A stretch of 9,298 nucleotides of DNA from Moraxellaceae bacterium (lineage in GTDB: Bacteria; Pseudomonadota; Gammaproteobacteria; Pseudomonadales; Moraxellaceae): NCBI GenBank assembly GCA_030684415.1, contig JAUXNL010000386.1:1-9298 (forward strand), read 5' to 3'. Both the position numbers and the translations under genes were made by a program. Of the stretch, positions 1 through 6,290 are shown piece by piece. The notes below the pieces were generated by a model, which saw nothing but the letters and a program-made list of their open reading frames with translations, had not been told where the DNA came from and did no database searches. The number at the start of each line of letters is the position of its first letter. Position 1 is the first letter of the stretch.

Positions 1-9
1 GATGCGCGA

Positions 10-29
10 CCCGGCCATCCCTGGCCGGG
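10..29. repeat. Short perfect hairpin
   Basis: CCCGGCCA (10-17) pairs perfectly with TGGCCGGG (22-29) around a TCCC loop. It lies just before the larger palindrome at 31-66. It may belong to the 3' end or terminator of a gene outside the window; no T-run follows it directly. Confidence 0.5.
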
Positions 30-30
30 A

Positions 31-66
31 AACAGCTTGCTGAAAAGCATTTTTCAGCAAGCTGTT
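31..66. repeat. Perfect 16-bp palindrome, dispersed family (copy 1)
   Basis: AACAGCTTGCTGAAAA (31-46) is followed by a GCAT loop and its exact reverse complement (51-66). A very similar structure occurs at 8461-8492, and one arm alone at 4457-4469, so this is a dispersed repeat and not a single terminator. Palindromes of the type TTTTCAGCA...TGTTA are frequent intergenic REP-like elements in gammaproteobacteria (general knowledge). As RNA it would form a very stable stem and could end transcription or protect a 3' end; that role is inferred. Confidence 0.85.
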
Positions 67-73
67 AAAGCCG

Positions 74-112
74 CCCCCTCTCCCCCCGGGAGAGGGCTGG
101 GGTGAGGGCCCG
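74..112. repeat. Dispersed GC-rich palindrome (CCCTCTCCC...GGGAGAGGG type), copy 1
   Basis: CCCTCTCCC (76-84) pairs with GGGAGAGGG (88-96), followed by the tail CTGGGGTGAGGGCCCG. The minus-strand translation gives the well-known spurious peptide LTPALSRGERG, a signature of this widespread proteobacterial intergenic repeat. A second copy in the same orientation lies at 1710-1748, so the two flank the DUF4124 gene as direct repeats. Confidence 0.85.
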
Positions 113-377
113 CGCTCCCGTCAATCCCCGCCACCTGCCACGCCAGCTTTGGCCTGCTCGCCTCACAAAAAACCGATCAACCGGCAAAGTCCACGCAAAC
201 CCAACAGCCAGCCACGCCCACAGCACCCGGACCAAGCCACCTCCAGCACAATCCACGCCATTACGTCGCGCCGCGCGCCCGTCTGCATCCGGGGCCTTAT
301 CGGCACGGCACAGCGTTAGGCATAATCACACGCGCCGGCGCTCGACATGCAGCCGGTCCACTGCACGGAGCCCTGTC
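113..377. other. Leader region without a recognised gene
   Basis: The plus frame leading into the DUF4124 gene stays open here, but its translation is a low-complexity Arg/Pro/Thr/Ser-rich peptide with no family resemblance and ahead of the signal peptide, so I treat it as non-coding. CATAAT at 321-326 is a fair -10 hexamer, but no matching -35 is present at the expected distance. The gene's promoter probably lies in this stretch. Confidence 0.4.
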
Positions 378-1613
378 GTGAATGCTGTGATTTTTCCCCA
401 CTGGCGGTTGCTCGCCGCGCTGCCGGCGCTTGTTGCGCTCGCCCTCCCCGCCAACGCAGAAACCCGCCTCTACCAGTGGAAAGACGAAAACGGCCGCGTG
501 CACTTTTCTGATCAACCGCCCGCCAATAAACCGGTTGCCGTCGCTCGCGTTCTCGGCACGCAGCCCAAGCTGCCCGCGGTGCGTCAGCTCACTCCCGCCA
601 AACTGCCAGAAGGCCGGCTCGCTCCGCTTGCGGTGGCGCTGCCCGACTACAGCGCACTGGCCACCGGCGGCCTGAGCGGCAAGCTGCATGTCGCGGCCGA
701 TTGCATCTCGCCATCCGAGATCGAGTGGAAAGATGTGCAAGGCCCCGGCTCCATTTTTCTCGACGGTAATCGCCGGCAGCTTGCGGATGCCGCTGCCACC
801 GAGTTGCGCAAGCTCGGCTACGACACCCAGGTCAGCAGCTCTGATGGCCACTGGCAAAACATGAAAGTGGCCGGCGCCTACCGACTGGTGCCACGCATCC
901 AGTTGGCCGATCTGCGTGTGTGTCTGCCCAGATTCACCAGCGCGCAATTGCGCCAGCCCGATGTGCCACGCCTGATCCAGAATGCGAGCGAGCGCGCCGG
1001 CCTGTGGCTGCAAGTGCGCTGGGAGTTGTGGAGTAAAGACAGTCAGCAGCCGCTGAAAATATTTGTGACGGAAGGCGTGCATCTGCAATGGAGTGAAAAG
1101 ACCAGCCTGTGGCTTGTGTCGCAAGAAGCCATGCGTGATGCCACACGCAATCTGGCTGGCTACCCGGCGCTGTCCGCCGCGCTGAAAACGGCCAGCACCC
1201 CAGCGCCCGTGCGCGAAACAGCGCAAGCCGCCGGCAACGCGCTCGGCGGCCTGGCCAACTCGTTGATAGGGGGCTTCACGCAGCAGGCGAAGGTTGCGCA
1301 AGCCGTTGCGCTCGCAACGCCGGTGAAAGTCATGGTGGTCGAGTACTACATGGAAAATGACCGCTGGCCGACCGACCTGCGCGCGTTGGTGCCGCCCGGC
1401 ACTGAATTGCGCGAGCCTGGCCTGATTGATGACATGTCACTCGGGCCACAGGGCGAGATTGTCTTGCAGTTTGCAAATGCGGTGGCCCCCGGTGGCTGGC
1501 TGCGCCTGACGCCGCGCAACAACAACATCAATATCCAGTGGAGCTGCCGCAGCAATCTGCCGGCCAATGCATTGGGCGGTAAAAACGGTTTCTGCCAAAC
1601 CGCGGCGCGCTGA
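378..1613 (+). CDS. Exported DUF4124 protein with C-terminal type IV pilin-like head domain
   Basis: 411 aa. The GTG start at 378 is chosen because GGAG (367-370) sits 7 bases upstream and because it places a clean signal peptide (residues 1-27, core LLAALPALVALALP, cleavage after ANA) at the N-terminus. Residues 28-50 (ETRLYQWKDENGRVHFSDQP) are a DUF4124 domain, common in proteobacterial envelope proteins. Residues about 100-270 form a middle region with Cys109 and Cys182 that I do not recognise. Residues 303-411 resemble the globular head of type IV major pilins: a helix (VKVMVVEYYMENDRWP), beta-strand segments, LRLTP, IQWSC, and a Cys390/Cys406 pair placed like the pilin disulfide loop. 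The prepilin cleavage site and hydrophobic stalk helix are absent, so it is unlikely to assemble as a normal pilin. A periplasmic or surface location is inferred; the substrate or partner is unknown. The long antisense frame is a shadow. Confidence 0.85.
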   Translation: MNAVIFPHWRLLAALPALVALALPANAETRLYQWKDENGRVHFSDQPPANKPVAVARVLGTQPKLPAVRQLTPAKLPEGRLAPLAVALPDYSALATGGLSGKLHVAADCISPSEIEWKDVQGPGSIFLDGNRRQLADAAATELRKLGYDTQVSSSDGHWQNMKVAGAYRLVPRIQLADLRVCLPRFTSAQLRQPDVPRLIQNASERAGLWLQVRWELWSKDSQQPLKIFVTEGVHLQWSEKTSLWLVSQEAMRDATRNLAGYPALSAALKTASTPAPVRETAQAAGNALGGLANSLIGGFTQQAKVAQAVALATPVKVMVVEYYMENDRWPTDLRALVPPGTELREPGLIDDMSLGPQGEIVLQFANAVAPGGWLRLTPRNNNINIQWSCRSNLPANALGGKNGFCQTAAR

Positions 1614-1624
1614 CCTGCAACCCA

Positions 1625-1660
1625 GCATTGAACAATGCATCGACCAATGCATCGACTGAC
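1625..1660. repeat. 12-bp tandem repeat, three units
   Basis: Three consecutive 12-base units begin at 1625, 1637 and 1649, each starting GCATYGAMC (GCATTGAACAAT is the first). Units two and three share their first nine bases except the last. The array lies just after the stop codon of the DUF4124 gene. No function is evident. Confidence 0.6.
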
Positions 1661-1709
1661 ACGCTCTATCAGCACGAAGCAAGCACACACGGCCCACGCA
1701 CTGTCATAC

Positions 1710-1748
1710 CCCCCTCTCCCGCTGGGAGAGAGCCGGGGTGAGGGCCCG
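1710..1748. repeat. Dispersed GC-rich palindrome, copy 2
   Basis: Same repeat as at 74-112 and in the same orientation: CTCTCCC (1714-1720), loop GCT, GGGAGAG (1724-1730), then the tail CCGGGGTGAGGGCCCG. It lies between the convergent DUF4124 and quinone reductase genes, where its stem might help end transcription on either strand (inferred). Confidence 0.85.
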
Positions 1749-1754
1749 CCCCGA

Positions 1755-1803
1755 CATCAGCGCCACACTCAGCCCCATAACTCAGCGTCAAACTCAGCAC
1801 CGG
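1755..1803. repeat. Degenerate 12-13 bp tandem repeat, four units
   Basis: The motif (A)CTCAGC or CATCAGC recurs at 1755, 1767, 1780 and 1792, a spacing of 12, 13 and 12 bases, with varied bases between. It directly follows the GC-rich palindrome. No coding or known regulatory role is visible. Confidence 0.45.
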
Positions 1804-1827
1804 GAAAAGCATCAACCCCAAGAAGAC

Positions 1828-1845
1828 TCTGCAAGCGGCTGCAGA
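1828..1845. terminator. Weak candidate bidirectional hairpin between convergent genes
   Basis: TCTGCA (1828-1833) pairs with TGCAGA (1840-1845) around a six-base loop. An AT-rich stretch, ATATTT, follows on the plus side. The stem is only 6 bp and there is no true T-run, so a terminator role for the DUF4124 or quinone reductase gene is only a possibility. Confidence 0.25.
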
Positions 1846-1889
1846 ATATTTCTCCGCCAGCATTCAGGATGCTGATCTGCCGTGTCGAC

Positions 1890-2591
1890 TCATTTTTTCG
1901 GGTACAGCTTTTCGTCGAACTCGGACATTTTCGGAAACGAAAGCGGCGTTGCCGATTCAATGCCGGCCAGCCAGCCGCGATAATCCGCCATGATGGCATC
2001 GCGCGCTTCCGGTTTGAGATAGGGAATGTGATAGCCGGCAAAGAACGGCAGCACCTCAAAGCCCACATACGCAAGTGTGCCGCGCAGTAACGGGCGCAAC
2101 ATCACGTCGATTTCGCCATGAATGGCACCGGGCCCGAACATGTGCTCACGACCACCCAGCGTAAAACTCAGCGCGGCTTTTTTGCCTTTCATGCCACCAT
2201 TGTCATAAAACCGCAGGCCGCCATAGCACACACCAGAAATCAGCACGCGATCAATCCAGCCCTTGAGAATGGCGGGAACGGAAAACCAGTACAGCGGAAA
2301 GCTGAAGATGACGAGGTCGGCTTTTTTCAGCTTTTCGACTTCCGCCGCGATATCGGCCGCAATTGTGCCGCCTTCGTAGCCATGACGCTGCTCGATCGCA
2401 TACACCAGATAGTCTTCGTTTTTTCGGCCCGCGAAGTCAGCAGCAGAGGCCACCGGATTCCAGCTCATCGCATACAGGTCTGACACCACTACGTCATGGC
2501 CGGCGGCCGTGAAATCGGCAACGGCGGTTTTCATCATCGCGGTAGTGAAAGACTGCGGCTCAGGATGGGCATGTACGATCAGGATATTCAT
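1890..2591 (-). CDS. NAD(P)H:quinone oxidoreductase, NQO1-type flavodoxin-fold family
   Basis: 233 aa, cytoplasmic. This family binds FAD or FMN and moves two electrons from NAD(P)H to quinones or other electrophiles. The start at 2591 begins MNILIVHAHPEPQSF, the usual first beta-strand and flavin phosphate loop, and has TGAGG a few bases upstream. Recognisable blocks: SDLYAMSWNPVAS (37-49), ADLVIFSFPLYWFSVPAILK (91-110), GWIDRVL (111-117), KKAALSFTLGG (137-147), GAIHGEIDVMLRP (155-167) and the C-terminal TPLSFP...SEFD, all close to the mammalian NQO1 pattern and at near-full family length. His158 matches the catalytic histidine of NQO1, while the tyrosine six residues before it is Phe152 here. 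The gene converges with the DUF4124 gene. The open frame extends upstream to 2795, but that part has no family character. Confidence 0.92.
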   Translation of the reverse strand: MNILIVHAHPEPQSFTTAMMKTAVADFTAAGHDVVVSDLYAMSWNPVASAADFAGRKNEDYLVYAIEQRHGYEGGTIAADIAAEVEKLKKADLVIFSFPLYWFSVPAILKGWIDRVLISGVCYGGLRFYDNGGMKGKKAALSFTLGGREHMFGPGAIHGEIDVMLRPLLRGTLAYVGFEVLPFFAGYHIPYLKPEARDAIMADYRGWLAGIESATPLSFPKMSEFDEKLYPKK

Positions 2592-2668
2592 GAAAACCTC
2601 AGGCAATTCGGTAACAGAAAAGTGGTAGCAAAAAAGGGGCGGGGTGAAAGCCGTCAGCCACACGAGCC

Positions 2669-2698
2669 GCTCACATACGGGCAGCTCACCTACTGGCC
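2669..2698. repeat. Two-unit 15-bp direct repeat
   Basis: GCTCACATACGGGCA (2669-2683) is followed directly by a unit starting GCTCACCTACTGGC (2684-2698). It lies upstream of the quinone reductase gene and just before the miniature element. Only two units are visible, so chance cannot be excluded. Confidence 0.35.
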
Positions 2699-2706
2699 GT
2701 CCACAG

Positions 2707-2871
2707 CAAAGACACTCTGAATAACCCGGTTTGCCTTGAGCCAGCCCCATTGAGACTTGCCTTGGGCATCGAAGATTCATGCTCACTAAAAGCAAGCGGC
2801 ATCAACACAGCTCAGGAGCGCCTTGTCGACAGACTCCGCCCGAACGGCTGGGGTTATTCAGTGCGTCCTTG
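2707..2871. mobile_element. MITE-like non-autonomous element, copy A (165 bp)
   Basis: The ends form an inverted repeat about 21 bp long with three mismatches: CAAAGACACTCTGAATAACC starts the left end at 2707, and GGGTTATTCAGTGCGTCCTT starts the right end at 2851. The inner CTGAATAACCC and GGGTTATTCAG are exact complements. There is no transposase frame inside. A related 164-bp sequence with matching ends and order is at 8284-8447; by hand alignment about 50 of 72 bases agree from ACTCTGAA through CATGCTCAC. No target-site duplication is obvious. The mobilising transposase family is not identified. Confidence 0.7.
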
Positions 2872-2935
2872 GCTGAGTGGTATTGGCTTGACGGTATTGG
2901 CCTCGCGCGTTGGCCAGGCGTATTGGCCGGCGGCA
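2869..2935. repeat. Degenerate 13-14 bp tandem array of TTGGC units
   Basis: TTGGC recurs at 2869, 2883, 2897, 2910 and 2923, that is at steps of 14, 14, 13 and 13 bases. Several units also end in GGTA or CGTA, so the conserved block is GTATTGGCY. The array starts on the last bases of miniature element A and lies upstream of the crotonase gene. The rest of the gap, 2936-3105, shows only scattered GCCGG motifs and no gene. Confidence 0.6.
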
Positions 2936-3105
2936 CTCACGCCATGACACCCATACCCGCAGGCATGACAGCACCTGCGCAAATCGAGGCCGGACTCTAG
3001 CAAGACAGGCCGGCGAATGCATGTGCCGGAAGGCCAGAGCGCATGGCCCCAAATGCCGGTTGGCCGGCCCCGCCCTCCGTTCTATGCCGCCGCCATCAGT
3101 GCTAC

Positions 3106-3127
3106 AAAGGAGCACTTTTTGCCGGAG
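3106..3127 (+). promoter_or_regulatory. Two stacked ribosome binding sites before the crotonase gene
   Basis: AAAGGAG (3106-3112) is 6 bases before an in-frame TTG at 3119. A second site, GGAG (3124-3127), is 6 bases before the ATG at 3134. Either start would translate the same enzyme, differing by five N-terminal residues. I prefer ATG because it is the stronger start codon and begins close to the crotonase fold, but the better Shine-Dalgarno match belongs to TTG. Confidence 0.5.
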
Positions 3128-3133
3128 CTTGCC

Positions 3134-4015
3134 ATGACTGCGCTGACCACCCTCGATACCCGTCTTGATGACGGCATCCTCATCCTCACCCTGAACCGCC
3201 CCGACCAGCTCAATGCCTTCACCGTCACCATGGCCGACGAGCTTGAGGCAACCTTTCGTGCCGCCAGCGAAGACGATGCCATCCGCGCGATTGTGGTCAC
3301 CGGTGCGGGCCGCGCGTTTTGTGCCGGCATGGACCTCTCGGTGCCCGGCAATGTGTTCGGGCTCGACGAAACCCAACAGCCGACCATGGCCGACATGCAC
3401 GAACGCCTCACCATCCCGGCGATGCAGCGTGGTGTGCGCGACACGGGCGGACGTGTGACGCTAGCCATTCACGACTGCAAAAAGCCGGTGATTGCCGCCA
3501 TTAACGGTGCCGCTGTCGGCATTGGCGCCACCATGACGCTGGCCATGGATTTCCGCATCGCGTCTGAAAAAGCGCGCGTCGGCTTTGTGTTCGGAAAAAT
3601 CGGCGTCGTGCCGGAAGCCTGCTCGACATGGTTCCTGCCGCGCATTGTCGGCCTGCCGCAGGCGCTGGAGTGGGTGTATAGCGGCGACATTCTCGATGCG
3701 GCTGAAGTGCTGCGCGGCGGCTTGGTCAAAGCCGTGGTGCCGCCGGAAAAACTGCTGGAAGAAGCCATCGCGCTGGCGCGCCGTTGCATCACCAACCGCT
3801 CTGCCGTGTCGGTCGCACTGATGCGCCAGATGCTGTACCGCAACAGCGCGCAGGAGCACCCGCTGGAAGCGCACAAGGTGGAATCGCTGGCGATGTTTTA
3901 CACCAGTCTGGAAGACGGCAAAGAGGGCGTGAAATCCTTTTTGGAGAAACGTGACCCGGCCTACACCGGCAAAGCCAGCGCCATGCCGCCGTTTTATCCG
4001 TGGTGGCAAGAATAA
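3134..4015 (+). CDS. Enoyl-CoA hydratase/isomerase (crotonase) superfamily protein
   Basis: 293 aa, cytoplasmic, acting on acyl-CoA thioesters, probably in fatty-acid or related acid breakdown. The crotonase fold runs from residue about 14 (ILILTLNRPDQLNAF). The first oxyanion-hole segment is GRAFCAGMDL (59-68), the second NGAAVGIGATMTLAMDFRIA (124-143). The acid segment is FVFGKIGVVPEACSTWFLPR (151-170), with Glu161 in the place used by isomerases and by the second catalytic Glu of hydratases. The position of the other hydratase glutamate (GGGCELA in typical enzymes) reads GATMTLA here, so a double-bond isomerase or another crotonase reaction is as likely as hydration. The C-terminus ends in the aromatic PPFYPWWQE. 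It is monocistronic by spacing, with a hairpin 18 bases downstream. The exact substrate is unknown. Confidence 0.92.
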   Translation: MTALTTLDTRLDDGILILTLNRPDQLNAFTVTMADELEATFRAASEDDAIRAIVVTGAGRAFCAGMDLSVPGNVFGLDETQQPTMADMHERLTIPAMQRGVRDTGGRVTLAIHDCKKPVIAAINGAAVGIGATMTLAMDFRIASEKARVGFVFGKIGVVPEACSTWFLPRIVGLPQALEWVYSGDILDAAEVLRGGLVKAVVPPEKLLEEAIALARRCITNRSAVSVALMRQMLYRNSAQEHPLEAHKVESLAMFYTSLEDGKEGVKSFLEKRDPAYTGKASAMPPFYPWWQE

Positions 4016-4032
4016 GGAGAGTCTTGGCGCCC

Positions 4033-4059
4033 CCCTCTGGCAAGAATGACGCCAGAGGG
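4033..4059 (+). terminator. Terminator-like hairpin after the crotonase gene
   Basis: CCCTCTGGC (4033-4041) pairs perfectly with GCCAGAGGG (4051-4059) around a nine-base loop, 18 bases after the stop codon. The nearest T-run (GTTTTCT, 4071-4077) is about a dozen bases further on, so it is not a textbook intrinsic terminator, although the position fits well. Confidence 0.5.
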
Positions 4060-4084
4060 ATTCGGTACGGGTTTTCTGATCATG

Positions 4085-4224
4085 CTTTTCTGGCTTTTTT
4101 GCGAAGCAGCTTTTGCCACACGAGCCCTGATGGCTCTTTTTTAACTGCCACCTTTTGACTGCCATTTTTTGACTAGGCTGCTTTGACGATCGCGTTTCGA
4201 CGATATTGTTTTGACAGCCCAGCT
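4085..4224. repeat. 14-bp-period array of TTGAC motifs with variable spacers
   Basis: TTGAC occurs at 4155, 4169, 4183 and 4211, and TCGAC at 4197: five units at exactly 14-base steps. Going upstream at the same step, 4141 reads TTAAC and 4113 and 4099 start TTGC, so the pattern decays over about ten units. The conserved part is about seven bases (TTTTGAC, the first two bases closing the previous unit); the remaining seven vary and are more GC-rich. 14 is not a multiple of 3 and no gene covers the stretch, so it is not a protein repeat. It lies between the crotonase gene and the next plus-strand gene. Protein-binding array or decayed minisatellite are both possible. Confidence 0.7.
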
Positions 4225-4320
4225 TTACCCACAAGACGCTGGCAGCATGGCGTCGACTTTCATTACTTGCACGTCAGGAAGGGCGGCTACTGAGTAGGCC
4301 AACACACTTTAGGGCTGCGC

Positions 4321-4366
4321 CTGTCGACAAGGCCCTCCTGATTCAGGCCCAGGAGAGCCTTGTCGG
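4321..4366. repeat. Long imperfect hairpin related to miniature element A
   Basis: CGACAAGGC (4325-4333) pairs with GCCTTGTCG (4357-4365), and CTCCTG (4335-4340) with CAGGAG (4350-4355). That is 15 base pairs with one mismatch and a nine-base loop. The left part, 4321-4341, matches the reverse complement of 2812-2832 inside miniature element A at 20 of 21 bases, and the right arm resembles the same stretch directly. It may be a fragment of that family or an independent palindromic repeat. No T-run follows. Confidence 0.7.
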
Positions 4367-4456
4367 AGCCATTGACCTTCGGGAACTGCCCCAGCGCCGG
4401 CCAGCACCCCCTCGGGATCTGCTCCCGCCAGACCGATTGATTCAACACCGCTCTCT

Positions 4457-4469
4457 AACAGCTTGCTGA
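4457..4469. repeat. Single arm of the AACAGCTTGCTGA palindrome
   Basis: AACAGCTTGCTGA is identical to the start of the palindromes at 31 and 8461, but the second arm and the A-run are missing; the sequence continues TAAAGCAGG. It is probably a truncated copy. It lies upstream of the start chosen for the exported barrel candidate. Confidence 0.55.
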
Positions 4470-4576
4470 TAAAGCAGGCCGGCAGCGGCCACTGTCCACG
4501 GCATTGCCTGTGCATGACAAGTCGGGTCTACTGCCCCGGTGCTGCCATGCTGACCCACGACAACCGAACTGCCCTG

Positions 4577-5680
<1,104 letters not shown>

Positions 5681-5689
5681 CCCGTCATC

Positions 5690-6184
5690 ATGCCGACACC
5701 GTCACCTGACTCTTTCTGCATCAGCCCGCTGCACCAGCATCCCGGACTCATTCCGGAGCTGGCGCGCCGCCACCATCCGCAATGGGCCGATGTGCAACCG
5801 CTGATGCAGTTGAGTGATTGGGAAAAAGAATTCACTCGTCATGCCCGTACCGGCACACCCGCGCTGCCCACCACTGTTGTTGCACTGGATGATGATGGCA
5901 CGCTGCTCGGCTCTGCCAGCCTTGTGCACGACGACATGGACGGTGTGGCGCCGTTTTCACCCTGGCTGGCCAATGTCCTGGTGGCACCAGCCGCACGCGG
6001 CCGCGGTGTCGGCGCTGCACTGATGGAGGCCATTCTGGAAGTGGCGGCCGAGCGCGCGTATGCACAGATTTATCTCTTTACCGAAGACCAGCAGGATTTT
6101 TATGCACGGCGTGGCTGGACGCTGGTGGAAGTGCGGCCGCATCACGGCAAAACTGTCAGCCTGATGACACGCCACACACGATAA
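5690..6184 (+). CDS. GNAT family N-acetyltransferase
   Basis: 164 aa, the usual size for a single-domain GNAT enzyme, cytoplasmic. Acetyl-CoA binding motif A is WLANVLVAPAARGRGVGAAL (92-111), with the pyrophosphate-binding pattern RGRGVG at 103-108. Motif B follows as AQIYLFTEDQQDFYARRGW (125-143), a common form in acetyltransferases acting on small molecules or protein N-termini. Preceding strands TTVVALDDDGTLLGSASLV (61-79) fit the GNAT core. The acceptor substrate cannot be told from sequence. It starts 9 bases after the preceding stop with no obvious ribosome binding site, so translational coupling to the barrel gene is likely. No hairpin separates it from the next gene, 106 bases on. Confidence 0.9.
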   Translation: MPTPSPDSFCISPLHQHPGLIPELARRHHPQWADVQPLMQLSDWEKEFTRHARTGTPALPTTVVALDDDGTLLGSASLVHDDMDGVAPFSPWLANVLVAPAARGRGVGAALMEAILEVAAERAYAQIYLFTEDQQDFYARRGWTLVEVRPHHGKTVSLMTRHTR

Positions 6185-6290
6185 GACACCGTGTAACGCC
6201 GCAGGACCGGACTATCATGTCCTTCGCGCCATCATTACAACGCTTTTCTGCCGGCACTCTCTCGGCCATCACTCGGCAATCGGAGCCCTC

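Noticed and set aside
312..320. GCGTTAGGC, like an integron attC core site
   Set aside because: There is no matching RYYYAAC partner, no attC-like stem and no integrase or cassette array nearby.
321..326. CATAAT as a -10 promoter element for the DUF4124 gene
   Set aside because: No acceptable -35 hexamer at 16-18 bases upstream; mentioned only in the leader entry.
297..1301. 334-aa open frame on the minus strand
   Set aside because: It is opposite the DUF4124 gene, has no family resemblance and no signal or domain, and follows from the codon bias of the real gene.
4155..4215. Series of real -35 promoter boxes (TTGAC)
   Set aside because: No TATAAT-like hexamers lie at the right distance, and the strict 14-bp phase points to a repeat, not to stacked promoters.
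4085..4224. CRISPR array
   Set aside because: The repeat (about 7 bases) and spacer (about 7 bases) are far too short and degenerate, and there are no cas genes.
4463..4576. N-terminal extension of the exported protein from upstream TTG/ATG codons
   Set aside because: It would place a Cys-rich leader before a complete signal peptide and overlaps the palindrome arm.
6250..6282. CGGC motif at 11-base steps before the sugar dehydrogenase gene
   Set aside because: Only three weak units in GC-rich sequence; not distinguishable from chance.
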